Shown here one piece after another: positions 1 to 10,390 of a stretch of 30,766 nt of DNA; the first letter of the stretch is position 1; each line of letters starts with the position of its first letter. Origin of the DNA: Candolleomyces eurysporus (Eukaryota; Basidiomycota; Agaricomycetes; Agaricales; Psathyrellaceae); the NCBI GenBank assembly GCA_027579435.1, contig JANBPK010001127.1, positions 1-30,766 of the forward strand. Reading direction: 5' to 3'. The position numbers were made by a program, and so were the translations under genes. Under the pieces are notes generated by a model that saw nothing but the letters and a program-made list of their open reading frames with translations, did not search any database and had not been told where the DNA came from.

Positions 1-1164
1 GAGGAGGTTACTGTGGCGATGTCTATGGGGACTGAGGAGTTGGAGTCTGGGAGGGAGACGGTGAAGTCTAGAGGGGGGGAGGTGAATTGGATGGTGGCGG
101 GTGCGGGGTCGACGAGGGTGGCTTCGGCTTCTAGGTTGAGAGTGGAAGTTGATGAGTGAATGTTGAAGGATTTGAGGGTGATTAGTTCGGAGATGGTTGG
201 TGGGGGGAGGTTTGCGCCTGGATGTGGGAGACCTGGAACTAGTGGGACTGTAGGAGAGTTGTCAGTCAGTACAGGTACCAAAGAGAGTCGGTTATCTCGG
301 AAGCGCACCTTGCACTCTAAGTGACGTTTGGACGTTTGAGAGCTTCCCATGGAACTTGGTTCGCCATGATGGTTTGTCCCATAACCCTCCACGTACGTAC
401 ACGTTGTCAACGTCCGCTCGTACAGCGAAGAAACCTCGCTTCCATGCATCCTTGAGAAAGCCTGCGATGAAAGTGGCGTTGGTCGTTGGGTACACCAGCG
501 AGGAGACCCTCATATGAGTTAGCCATGAGCCGTCCGCTGGTGGATCTACAGACAAGGGAACTTGGAGAGGGGGGACGTCGAGATTGGCGAGGGTTTGATA
601 CGGGTCGAATTCTGGGACGACTGAGATGGTGCTGAGGTTGAGGGAAACGCTGCCCAAAGTCCGAACCCCTTGCCTCCCTATGCTCTTCCAAATACCTTTG
701 AAGAATCCATCGTCTGGAGAGGTATTTATGCCCAACGCATCACCGACATCTACACCCAGCATTCCCTGAGCCTCTACCCAAATGCCGCCATCGTGGGTGA
801 TATTTAGAACCTTGACCTTTTGCGGACCCTTGAAGGTAAGGTGATTGTTAATGATGTCCTGTGGAGTAAGCCCCGATGCTCTCGCAGCGTACGACCAGGC
901 GAAAAGGGCGACGATGACCAGCACTAGGATGGTTATCGACAAGGACCATAAGAAGACTTTGGTCAACTGGGCCCATAGCCGTCGTCTTGAAGACTGTTGG
1001 CTCGCTTCTTCAGCGTCATTGACGACCTCCCAAGGTATCTGGGATGTTCCGGCGAGCTGGCCTAGAAGAGGTGTGCGTTCTGTGGGCTCCTCGTGGACGA
1101 CGGCTCGACGCTTTCCCTTGCGGTCTTGCGCAGGGACGGTGTCGCTCCGCTCTTCCTCGTCCAT
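1..1164 (-). CDS. DUF3712 / Tag1-like vacuolar membrane protein, partial (C-terminus beyond window)
   Basis: Two exons are visible: 1164..309 and 247..<1. The intron at 308..248 (61 bp) starts GTGCGC and ends ACAG in phase 1. The start at 1164 (MDEEERSDTV) is chosen over an upstream in-frame ATG at 1317 because the latter adds a low-complexity leader. Residues 1-65 are polar and cytosolic-looking and include an acidic dileucine signal, ERTPLL (about residues 29-34). One transmembrane helix follows at about 70-92, then a lumenal beta-rich region with phrases such as VSLNLSTISV and PLSVDPPADGSW. The post-intron part continues in frame to the window edge. Fungal proteins with this layout belong to the DUF3712/Tag1 family; yeast Tag1 is a vacuolar membrane protein linked to termination of autophagy. 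The family call comes from recalled sequence style, not a search. The dileucine motif fits AP-3-type delivery to the vacuole (inference). Confidence 0.72.
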
Positions 1165-1428
1165 GGGGTGGAGGGATGCAGTTGAGGAGAGGATTTGGGG
1201 AAGGAAACCCGAGGTTGGTGCTCTCCGCCGGAAAGCGGTGCTGTTCTCGTTGTGTTTGTCTGTGTAGACAGGGGCATGCGCGCGGATCAAACATGCCCGA
1301 ACAGTGTTCCTTGGCAAGGCTGTCAGGGCAATGAACTCGTGCCTCTCGTCTCCACACTCTTTCTATGTCTCTACCCTCTTCCCTAGACCAATCCTTTGTC
1401 GTAATAGATGGACACTCTTTAGATAATA
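1165..1428. promoter_or_regulatory. Shared divergent promoter region between the DUF3712 gene and the GH5 gene
   Basis: About 265 bp separate the two start codons, which point away from each other, so both promoters must lie here or inside the neighbouring 5' ends. I see no clear TATA box. Pyrimidine-rich stretches around 1346-1390 are the most promoter-like part for the plus-strand gene. Confidence 0.4.
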
Positions 1429-4400
1429 ATGTCCCCAAGGAGCAGAAAAATGTTCGGGTTTTCAGCAATTATTCTACGCCTTTCGACTGACGAGGATTTT
1501 ATCAGCCAGACCACCCTTCCTTAGACGCCGACTACAAGCCTGGATCTGCAAAGTCGTACGCACACAACTGGTCGCATGCAAGCACAGGTGGCGGCATACG
1601 CATCCAGGGACGCCACTTTGTAGACGGATATGGACGTGTTTGCCATCTCCGAGGTGCCAACGTTTCTGGCTGCACCAAGACGTACGTGTCAAGCCCTCAA
1701 GGAAGGCTCAGCTTACTCATTATCCTGCTCTCTAGCCCCGTTGACCACGTCCATGAGCAATTCCCTGGCGACCACCGATCCGTCACCTTTGTCGGCCGAC
1801 CCTTCCCGCTCGAAGAAGCCCCCCAACACCTTGCACGTCTGCGACGATGGGGACTGACATTCAGTGCGTACCTATCCTTTCTCTGTGTTCACTAACCCCT
1901 GATATCCATCGTTTTTACTCCAGTTCGGTTCCTCGTCACTTGGGAAGCAGTCGAGCACGCAGGACCGTAAGCACTATTCATCCAACCCTCGCCGAACAGA
2001 TAAACTCACCTGCACCCAGAGGCATCTATGACAGGGAATACCTGGCGTACATACGCACCCTACTATCCATGTTGCCGCAGTACGGCCTCTCCGCCTTCGT
2101 CTCCATGCACCAAGACGTCTGGTCTCGCTATTCCGGTGGCTCAGGAGCCCCGGCATGGACGCTAGAACTCGCGGGCTTCGATTTGCATGCCATTGAGGAA
2201 AGTGGCGCGGCCTGGCTGTTAGGGCAGAGGAGGGGTGGGCATGTCGAAGAGGAGAGAGGACTGTGGCCCTGTGGATATCAGAAGCTTAGCGCGGCTACTA
2301 TGGCGTATGCTCTCTTTCCTTTTCACGAGATATGGACGTGTTTGGCTGATCGTGATGCTATGGCCATGTAGAACTTTGTTTTGGGCTGGGGAGACTTTCG
2401 CTCCGAAACTACAAGTTGAAGACCGGTCTGGCAAGCTTGTGTCTGTCCAACAGTTCCTCCAAGTCCATTTCTTGAATATGTTCGACCAGGTCGTCAAAGC
2501 CGTCGGCGATCTAGAAGGTGTCTTGGGATTCCAGGTCCGTTTTCTTTCCACATCCCGAGTGTCATATCCTCATGATTGATCTCATTCTGTGCAGATGATG
2601 AACGAACCTCATAGAGGATACCTAGAAATACCCTCTCTACACAGTTTCGACTACAACACCGACCTACATCTATCCCACGTTCGTAAGTCCACCCCCACCC
2701 CCTGCAATCCACCAATTCTCACTCACTAACACGCCCGTATCTACGTAGCTTCAGCATTCCAATCTTTCCAACTAGGCGCCGGCTACCCCACCCAAGTCCC
2801 CTTCTACACCCGCTCATTCCCAATGCCCACCAAACTCTCCGGACACACCTTACTTAACGCTAACCGAATTAAAGCGTGGAAGGACGACGGGCCGACGAAG
2901 GGCAAGTGCGTGTGGCAGATGCATAGTGTGTGGGAGTGGGATTATAGGAAGAATGAGGGCGTGGTGCTGCAGGAGAATTATTTTAGGGTACATCCCGCGA
3001 CTAAGGAGCCTGTGAGTGTCAATATTTTTTTATTTTTTTATTTTATCTTTTTGGAGCGTTTGGGGTTGGGGGGAGGATGCGGGAGCTGACGATGTTGTTT
3101 GTGCTTTGTAGATCGATTGGTATACCGGTTGTTATTACCCGCTTGTTAAACAGTGGGAGCAGCGTGTCCGGGGATTGGTTGGGCCTGATAAGCTGTTGTT
3201 CCTGGAGCCTATTCCTAACGAGGTGTGTAGATACACTCTCACCTGGGCATGGTACACACGGCTAACCGACGTTTCGTAGTTCTGCCCTCCGAGCTTTGGC
3301 ACCCAAGGCCGCGTATCCAACATGGTCTACGCACCACACTGGTGAGCGAACCCCCTTTCTATTTATCTGCATTATCCTCTCTAACATTTGCCCTCCCTCT
3401 CACTTTAGGTACGACCTCAACGCCCTCTTCTCCAAAGCTTTCGGCAACTTTACGGTCAACGTCCAAGGGCTCTCTCGTGGGATGTTCCCTCTCAAAGCCT
3501 TTTATTGGGGACAGAAAGGCGCCAGGGATAATTATAGTGTGCAGATGGCTAATATCGTGAAGCACGCGAGGGAGTCGTTGGGCGAGGCGACGACGCCGGT
3601 TATTATTGGGGAGTGTGGGATTCCGATGGATATGAAGTACGTTTGGCTTCCTCTTGTCCAATCAGACGACGTTTAGTTCTGACGGATGAACGTAGTAAGA
3701 AAGAGGCGTTCGAAACTGGCGAGTTCAAGTGGCAGGCGAGGATGATGGACGCTATGATGACTGCTCTCGAGAGGTCGTTCGTCGGGTTCACGTAAGTCTC
3801 GCCCTTGCCCTCGTGCTTGTGCCCCCTGTCCAATCTAATCTAAGCACCGAAACGTGTGTACAGGCTGTGGAATTACAACCCCGACAACACGGATTTATAC
3901 GGAGACGACTGGAACGGGGAGAACTTTTCGTGGTTCAGTCGGAACAGGGCGCTACCCGCGTCGCTCCTAGGCTACGAGCAAGACGATGCGACTCTCGATA
4001 ACGGAGGGAGGATCTTGAGCTCGGTGGTGAGGCCGTACCCTGCAAAGACGTGTGGCGTGCCCGTGAGATTCGAGTACGAGGTGACCACNGGGGAGGATGG
4101 TGTTCGAGTGGGATAACCCCACTTCATANCCCCTACCTCGAGTTCGCCGTCATCGACATCCTCGCTGCGAGCAGCCGAGACGGAAATCTACTTCCCCTCT
4201 CAGCTCGCGCATTCCCGCAAGCTTCTCGTGCAAGGACTCGAGCCCGGCGACCGGTACATCTACGACGAGAAACGCCAGACGCTCTTCGTGAAGTGCCGGG
4301 ATACCCTCGAGACGCCTGGGAAGAGGCATCGAATCGTCGTTGACGTGTCTCCGAGCATCGATGCGACTATACCTAGACCCAGAGACTTCTTTGAGGTTAA

Positions 4401-4491
4401 TGATTTTTCGTCGGATTTCGGTGGGTATATCGGTGTTTTGGGAGTTTTGGTATTACTTCTTGGATTTGGATGGTTTTACAGTGCGCTTTGA
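1429..4491 (+). CDS. GH5 glycosidase, steryl-beta-glucosidase / endoglycoceramidase-like, C-terminal membrane anchor
   Basis: Twelve exons are inferred: 1429-1681, 1736-1863, 1924-1966, 2020-2304, 2372-2534, 2595-2682, 2749-3011, 3112-3222, 3280-3341, 3409-3636, 3696-3791, 3864-4491, all with GT-AG introns. Together they encode about 775 residues. Conserved phrases run in order: RGANVSG, MHQDVWSRYSGG, MMNEPHRGY (the NEP glutamate is the expected acid/base), MVYAPHWYDLNALF, and IGECGIP (expected nucleophile). A C-terminal domain follows, then a hydrophobic helix in the last 25 residues. This matches fungal GH5 enzymes such as Cryptococcus EGCrP2, which cleave glucose from ergosteryl glucoside or related glycolipids; the substrate here is inferred. 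Three frame problems exist: near 1515-1524 (a start at 1429 or 1450 reaches a stop just before the conserved frame begins) and at the Ns at 4089 and 4129. All look like consensus errors, because flanking protein is well conserved. The exact start is therefore uncertain. Confidence 0.85.
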
Positions 4492-5147
4492 GATTCTTTT
4501 TTTTTCGATATACGTAATACACTAATCTTATTTTGGTTGCTGTTCGAGGACCTTGCCATGTGATGATCCCTCCTGGTAGATTCGTGTATCGCTCTTCGGA
4601 GTTGTCGTTGCCAAGCCTATCGCGATCAGTTGTGTAAGTACCGTGGTTTGTATGTATGAGAGGAAGAAGGAGAAGAGAAGAAATGGAGAAGAAGGTGGTG
4701 ACGTGCTGTGGGGTGACCAAATGGCGGGTTCTCATTGGTCTTCCGAGTTCTAGTGGGGTAAGCGTGTAAGTAAGAGAGGTAGGTGATGTATTGCATGACT
4801 CCATGCAACTCTATCATGAACTGTTTATCCCATTTCACCGAGGTCAGGGAGGTCTTCTCGAGGCGGGTGAATTATTCTCAGTCTGCCGCCCTAACAGAAA
4901 CTCATTCTCTTGGTATTAGACTCTTTACGGGCCCGAATGCGATATCAGGGCAAAGTACGTTGCCGAAACGCAGAAACGGTGCCTGCCAATGCACAGACTA
5001 TGGCGTCCTTCGAGCATAGCAGATTACTAAGTGGAGGGTATGTACGTATTATTATAAGTCCGTGGCATCTCGAAACCGAAACTCGACGACTGGCTAAACC
5101 CACGTTGTACAGGATACCCCGAGATCATGCAAATCGCGAACCTTCCC

Positions 5148-5177
5148 ATTCTATTCTATTAATTCTATTCTATTCAT
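5148..5177. repeat. Short ATTCT pentanucleotide repeat
   Basis: The motif ATTCT (ATTCTATTCT units) recurs with one interruption (TAATT) over about 30 bp. It is a simple repeat with no evident function. Confidence 0.6.
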
Positions 5178-5394
5178 TTGTTGAATCAGTCCCAGTATCA
5201 CCGACCGATGCATTGGATGGAATATCCTATTTTGCAGGACATCCGAGTTTTTCCTTTCCAATCTCCAAGCTAGGCCAAGCCTAGGTCACCGGGTCCTCCT
5301 CGATCGAGCCCCTTGACTCTATAGAATGGTTCGGCGATTCAAACGGCGTCGGTCGAGTTTCGACGATCTTTGTGGATGTGGGTCCAAGCAAACC

Positions 5395-5540
5395 GCTGGC
5401 CCAAGAAACCGCCAGACCCGAGCCCAAGTAATCCAAGCGACCCAAGAGAAAATAAAGGCTGAATTTCACTAAATATAGTGGGTTATTTGGGCTTGGGTGT
5501 TTTCTTGGATTTTCTGGGCCGCTGGGCAAAATCTCGGCTG
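5395..5540. repeat. Imperfect foldback (inverted repeat) in the intergenic region
   Basis: The left arm around 5422-5455 (GCCCAAGTAATCCAAG...) is imperfectly complementary to the right arm around 5482-5520 (...TTGGATTTTCTGGGC). The centre is a hairpin, CACTA-AATA-TAGTG, at 5467-5480. Weaker symmetry extends outward into 5395-5421 and 5521-5540. It could be a decayed MITE or a hairpin-forming transcript; I see no obvious target-site duplication. Confidence 0.5.
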
Positions 5541-5903
5541 GATTCATTTTGGTTGTTGTGCTTCCNTTTTTTCTTATGTCCGAGCACGCGGCGTACCCTT
5601 CGTCCGCGTGAGAGGTGCTTCTTTTTGATAAGTCTATTCATTCGAACGGTATGTGGATCAGGGTTACCGTTTCTAGATCTGACGAGGTGCTTATGATGAA
5701 CACGGTACCGCCTGCGTTTGCAGGAGTTTCAGAAGTTCGGGTTGGGAGTGTTAACTCTTCGTTAATCCCCGACAATGAATTCTGGTCTGTACCGATGATG
5801 AACCGCTCCTTTTAAGCTGGGGCTGAGGAACTACGGAGGTGAGTCTCTCGTNGGGGGCTGTATACTGGGGACTCTCTCCTTTCTCCCGCCTTTGTCTTCC
5901 AAA

Positions 5904-8839
5904 ATGTACTTGCGACTTCTGTTGTGGGTCTTGACGCCCATTTTACTAGGTGCGTTACGTCCGACATCTATTCTTATCCTCTCTGTACAATTGGGCTACG
6001 AGAAGCAAGCTGACTCTATCCTGTCCTCGTACCAAAGCAATCTCAGTTACCGCTCAATCAGCCACACAATGGACTGACCCATTGACCAACATTCCGTTCT
6101 GGCGATACGTCGACACGTCTGTGGACGCTGGTTATGGATTCTTGTTCCCGCCTCTCCAGCCTGCGTCCAATGAGTTCATTGGAATCTTCACTGCACCTAC
6201 AGGGGCTGGATGGGCCGGTACCAGTTTGGGAGGGGGTATGCGTTCTAACCTGCTCATCGTTGGGTGGTTGAATGGGAATACCCCAGTCTTGTCTTCTCGA
6301 TATGTGACGTGAGTGGCTTCTTGCTTGCGTGAGTCGAAGGATGATAACACTAGTGCAGGGCCTATGCACCTCCCGCTGCATATTCTGGCCCCACCCTGAC
6401 CGTCCTAGGAACGTCAGGTCTGAATGGCACCCACCAGCGGATCGTCTATCGATGCCAGGTATGTATGATATTACTTCACCGTCCAAAGCGATAATCGAGT
6501 AGCTGACCTTAATGGAACACTTCATAGAATTGCACAACTTGGACTGGAGGCACTGGAAGCCTTAACCTCAACGGCAACCCAACTCTTGGATTCGCCGTCC
6601 ACGGCTCCATCAAGCCTCTCGACGTCGCCAACCCCAGCTCTGAATTGTACCGACATACCCTCGCCGGACAGTTCACTCTCAATACCGCGAATGCCCACAG
6701 CAGCAGCTATAGCTCGTACCTGTCCCAGCTGCAGAACGCTCCTCCACTCGGCGGTGGGGCGGGCCCGACTACGACGACTCAGGCGCCTTTGCCTACTAGC
6801 ACTGCCAATAGTTGCCCGGGTGCTCCTCAGGCCAGTTATGGTATGACTTCAGCACAGGGATGGCGCCACATGCCTGTTCTTGGAAGGTTGTCGAGCCCTC
6901 GTGGTATTGCGATGGATACACTTGGACACCTTCTTGTTGTCGAAAGGAACAAGGGTGTCACCGGACATGTGCTTGATGCGAACGGGTGTGTTACGAGCAG
7001 CAAGACCGTTATTCAGGATAATGGCCCTAACCATGGTATCGACGTCCATCCTGCGGGTAATAAGTTGTTTGCAAGGTACGGTTGATTGTGTAACTTTCTC
7101 TCCGTCACAACTGACTCGGTTCGTAGTTCTTCAGATGTCGCTTGGGTATGGGACTATGACCCTGTTGCGATGACGGCGACGAACAAGAGGACGCTTGTGA
7201 CTGGGTCGGTGGTCAATGATTTCTTAGGAAATAAAGGTATACTGACCGATCATTGTCCGTTTTCGCAGCATGAACAACAACTACCACTTCACTCGAACCA
7301 TTCTCATCCCGCGAAAGTATCCCAATCTTATGGTTCTCACTGTTGGGTCCAATGACAATATCGATATGCCATCATTCCAAATGTCGAACGGGCGTGCGTC
7401 GATCAAGGTCTTCGAATGGAACACCCTGCCGACGAGTGGTGTCGTCTTCAATAGGTGAGCATTGCTTTCTCTTTCATGATTGTCTTGGTACTGATTTATT
7501 TCGTGCAGTACGAGCTACGGAAAGGTTTTGGGGTACGCTTCGTATCTTTTCTGCCACCGCGCTACCGATTTTGACACCAGAAATTAGCTACGGTCTCCGA
7601 AATGACGTTGGGGTAGCCGAAGATCGTGCNGGTCTCGTTTACAGTATCGGTCAGTACAAGGTTACGTATAAATCAATTCCGCCGTGCTTATGATGAGCCT
7701 GCTTTAACAGAGAACTCGCTTGATAACGCCTACCGAGTAATCAATGGCCAAAATCGAGACGTCCACATCAACAACCCTGCGGAGAAGGTTTACAGGCGTN
7801 AGTAACCCTAGTCTTATTGCAGCTCGTGTCGATCCATTGCTCAATCTATCTTCCTTCCAGTCGGCGATCCATCCAATCCTCGACAGCTCTTCGGTGGATA
7901 CCCATACTGCTACACTGTCTGGGAGCCCAGCGATTTCACTGACAAGCGGTTCGCCGTCGGTGACTGGTTCGTACAAAACAACAGCGGACAATACAATGAT
8001 GATTGGTGCAACACCAATGCAACCAAGCCAGTNGCNCTCCTCCCGCCGCACACTGCCCCTCTGGANATGAAATTCGGCCTNGGAACTGATTCCAACATGT
8101 ACGCTGCCCTGCATGGAAGCTGGAACCGACAGCCGCCTTCGGTAAGGCTCNTTTTTTTCTGATAGGGATGGGGCCAAATGAAATTGAACGAATTTTAGGG
8201 ATACAAAGTCACTTACACTCCTGGCCGATTCTCCGCAAGTGGAGAATGGTCGCCAACAGTCGATCTCGCTGGAACTAAGGGCACCTATGTCGACTTGTTC
8301 ACCAACAGCAGGAGTGAGGGTCAATGCGGCTCTGGTGCGTACTTCACGTCTCTTCAGAGCCTTTTGACGGCTGGATGAATGAATTGTGGGAACATAGGTT
8401 GCTTCCGCCCTGTNGGCCTTGTCTTCAACCCGACCGGAGAGAACCTCTACGTCTCTAGTGATACTTCGGGAGAGGTGTTCATGCTTAAGCGCAATGCTGG
8501 GCCTGTTACGAACCCTGGCAGTGGCCCTACTACTAGTAACCCTGGACCCACTTCAACGACACCAACGACTACCACAACGCCCACCACGACACCGACCCAG
8601 CCGACAGGACCTCTGCAGACTGCGTACGGCCAATGGTAAGTTTCTTCACCCGACAACATCTTGACAATCATAANTGACTGTGCTGTCCAGTGGAGGTCAA
8701 GGATGGTCGGGCCCTACACAATGCGCTTCGGGTACCTGCCAGATGGTGAGTGAACTGAGTTATGGTTGTGTCGTTGCTTCAAATTCAATTCTTACAANTC
8801 TCGCAGGTCAACCAATGGTATTCACAATGTGTTCCTTAA
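5904..8839 (+). CDS. Secreted PQQ-dependent pyranose dehydrogenase, AA8-AA12-CBM1
   Basis: Fourteen exons: 5904-5949, 6038-6308, 6359-6458, 6528-7075, 7127-7204, 7269-7454, 7509-7532, 7588-7649, 7711-7797, 7861-8141, 8199-8334, 8398-8635, 8691-8745, 8807-8839. They sum to 2145 bp, 714 residues in frame. A signal peptide of about 21 residues is followed by an AA8 cytochrome-b-type domain (about 22-200; the Met in LGGGM and the His in YRHTLAGQF are candidate haem ligands). A Thr-rich linker precedes an AA12 beta-propeller quinoprotein domain (about 225-640; GYGLRNDVG, HGSWNRQPP, GCFRPVGLVF). A Thr/Pro linker and a C-terminal CBM1 follow (YGQCGGQGWSG, NQWYSQCVP; Cys pattern intact). Coprinopsis cinerea pyranose dehydrogenase has this order; it oxidises sugars such as L-fucose and D-glucosone and passes electrons via the haem domain, including to lytic polysaccharide monooxygenases. 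The Ns in exon 10 keep the frame. Confidence 0.93.
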
Positions 8840-9229
8840 CGGAATTTCAACCGAAGGAGCGAAGAAGCGCGTGAAGAATGATACGGGCTACATGCTATGT
8901 GTTTTCAGTAATATATTCACTTTCGAGCCCTCCCTATGAAATGCCTGTGCCTTGTGTGGCGATTATTCGCATATCCGACTATAAGTCCCGGAGTCATTTG
9001 TGCTTGTGTGCGACAACTTGATAAAGAAGGAATCGATGACCCATGATTTACACAAATAGAAACGTTATTGTGGACGACAGACGTGGTTGTGATGCTCGCA
9101 CACTCCGCGTGTTTCTTGTTTTATTCGAGGTTAAATGGATACGCAAGAGAATACAAGGCGCCTTCCAAACCCTTCCCTCTCTGATCCCCCTCATTCCCGA
9201 GCTACTGTGTCTATCAACCTCAGCCCACT
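8840..9229. other. Intergenic region, nothing recognised
   Basis: This is the 3' flank of the dehydrogenase gene and the 5' flank of the small gene at 9230. No RNA gene, repeat or TATA box was found. A pyrimidine-rich tract (about 9160-9210) just before the ATG at 9230 is typical of fungal start-site regions. Confidence 0.5.
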
Positions 9230-10022
9230 ATGAGCGCAGGAAACGCCATCGTCCAGATTATTCCTGACATTGACAAGGAAGAACCTCCGATTCTCACAAC
9301 GCCGACGGAATTGTTATCCGAGATCCCGCGACCGGGCGCTTGGGAGAGATGGAGGGACCCTGCATGGAAGAGATACGCGTTGAAAATGGATACACGGTTC
9401 GACGAGATCCTGAGTTACCACGTCAAGCTTGTGCAGGCTGTGCCAACCACTGAAGAGCTGCGCAAAGACATTGAGAAGATAGTGAAGAAGTATGTGCACC
9501 TCTAATACCATCTCGAGCCACTCAGATTGACGCGACTTCCTCTGAGTATTCAGGGCTCTAACGTTGAAGTGTGAATTTATATTGAAGTGCAGAGAGGAAG
9601 GCACAAATTCAAGACGCTCTCGTGGATACTGTCGCGAATTTGCAGAGCATTTACGCGAGCTCCAGCACTACCATCTGGTTGGTAGCATGTCCCCTCCCAG
9701 TTTTCTTCTCTGCGTTGCTCAATTCGAATACTGTATACATCTACAGCTGACTGAGATCGATGTAAAGATGAGGGCAGCAAGTAGGAACCAGGAGAGAGCA
9801 AAAGTGCGGATGCAGGTCTTCAAGGAATGGCTTCGTGAGCCGGACATCGGACCTGCGTCGATGATCATGTCCAACCGAAATAACCTTGTGCCCCAACCAT
9901 CTGTCTACCAGAAGCCCGGTTATGCACATCGTCAGCACAACGCCCAATTGCAGCACTCTCACCCGCAGCATCGACACTCGGCGTATGGCCAGGCTCCGCA
10001 TTCACTAGCGCTCCAGAGATGA
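9230..10022 (+). CDS. Hypothetical protein, helical N-terminus and His/Gln-rich tail
   Basis: Not recognised. Exon 1 (9230-9489) starts MSAGNAIVQI and encodes a charged, helix-prone stretch ending in EELRKDIEKIVKK. It meets a strong donor, GTATGT, at 9490. The acceptor is either 9592 (206 residues) or 9553 (219 residues, giving a more typical 64-bp intron). A second intron, 9678-9746, is in phase and its length is a multiple of three, so it could also be retained. The last exon (9747-10022) begins LTEIDVKMRAASRNQERAK and ends in a tail rich in His, Gln, Pro and Tyr. An alternative frame over 9595-9670 also looks protein-like, so the middle of the model is insecure. The gene lies between the dehydrogenase and the tRNA, with no functional clue from neighbours. 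Confidence 0.55.
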
Positions 10023-10155
10023 TAGCGACTGCGACCTTTCGTAGACGGCCCGATGTATTATTACGACACGCTGTATGACATCTCCACACGATTTAAATGC
10101 ATCTTCTGTTTCATTTTATCCTGCATCCACTCAAAAGGATGCAGTTTGAAAAAAG

Positions 10156-10237
10156 TGGACACTGTGGGATTTGAACCCACGACCTCACGCACATCCAACG
10201 ATGCAAAGCGTGCGCGCTACCCCTGTGCCAAGAGCCC
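10156..10237 (-). tRNA. tRNA-Ala (anticodon UGC) with a 10-nt anticodon-loop intron
   Basis: Read on the minus strand: acceptor GGGCTCT pairs with AGTGTCC (one T:T mismatch at 5-68), with discriminator A. The G3:U70 wobble pair, the alanine identity element, is present. The D-stem GCAC/GCGC has an A:C mismatch. Anticodon stem CACGC/GCGTG is perfect, the anticodon is TGC at 10205-10203, and T-arm GTGGG-TTCAAAT-CCCAC is perfect. Ten extra bases (10192-10201) sit immediately after position 37, the canonical place for a nuclear tRNA intron. It lies 153 bp upstream of and opposite to NOP53. Confidence 0.9.
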
Positions 10238-10390
10238 TTATTCGGATCCACGGCCCGTGTCTTCCGTGCCCCCGATTTTTCGCATCAATTTCTTTTGCAG
10301 TCGCGATTCAATTTTGGCTTTTGTCCTCTGAATCTGTTTCTCTGAATATACCCTCTGTCGTTTCGCCAACTACCCAGTATCCATACCTCT

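Larger units (their letters stand above)
4492..5903. other. Intergenic region without a supported gene
   Basis: About 1.4 kb. Short open frames on both strands lack family resemblance, splice context or conserved partners. The stretch includes the GH5 terminator side (T-run at 4496-4505), a purine-rich tract near 4650-4695, a small ATTCT repeat near 5148-5177 and the foldback at 5395-5540. The end nearest 5904 should contain the dehydrogenase promoter, but I see no TATA box. Confidence 0.6.

Noticed and set aside
845..1468. Several open frames on both strands opposite or overlapping the DUF3712 gene
   Set aside because: They are shadows of the coding strand, with no signal, domain or splice logic of their own.
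2235..2579. Frame starting inside the GH5 gene at 2235
   Set aside because: It reads through an intron; only its part after 2372 is a real exon, joined to the preceding one by a GTATGC donor.
5148..5177. ATTCT repeat as a telomere-like or satellite array
   Set aside because: Too short, and not a telomeric unit.
7205..7268. Reading through GSVVNDFLGNK in the dehydrogenase
   Set aside because: An intron 7205-7268 gives the family-like junction VTG-MNNNYH and keeps the total length a multiple of three; reading through leads to a frame clash.
9593..9677. Alternative frame that looks like a coiled coil in the small gene at 9230
   Set aside because: No pair of canonical splice sites joins it in phase to both neighbouring exons.
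10053..10331. Plus-strand frame of 92 codons over the tRNA
   Set aside because: It overlaps a well-supported tRNA gene and shows no protein character.
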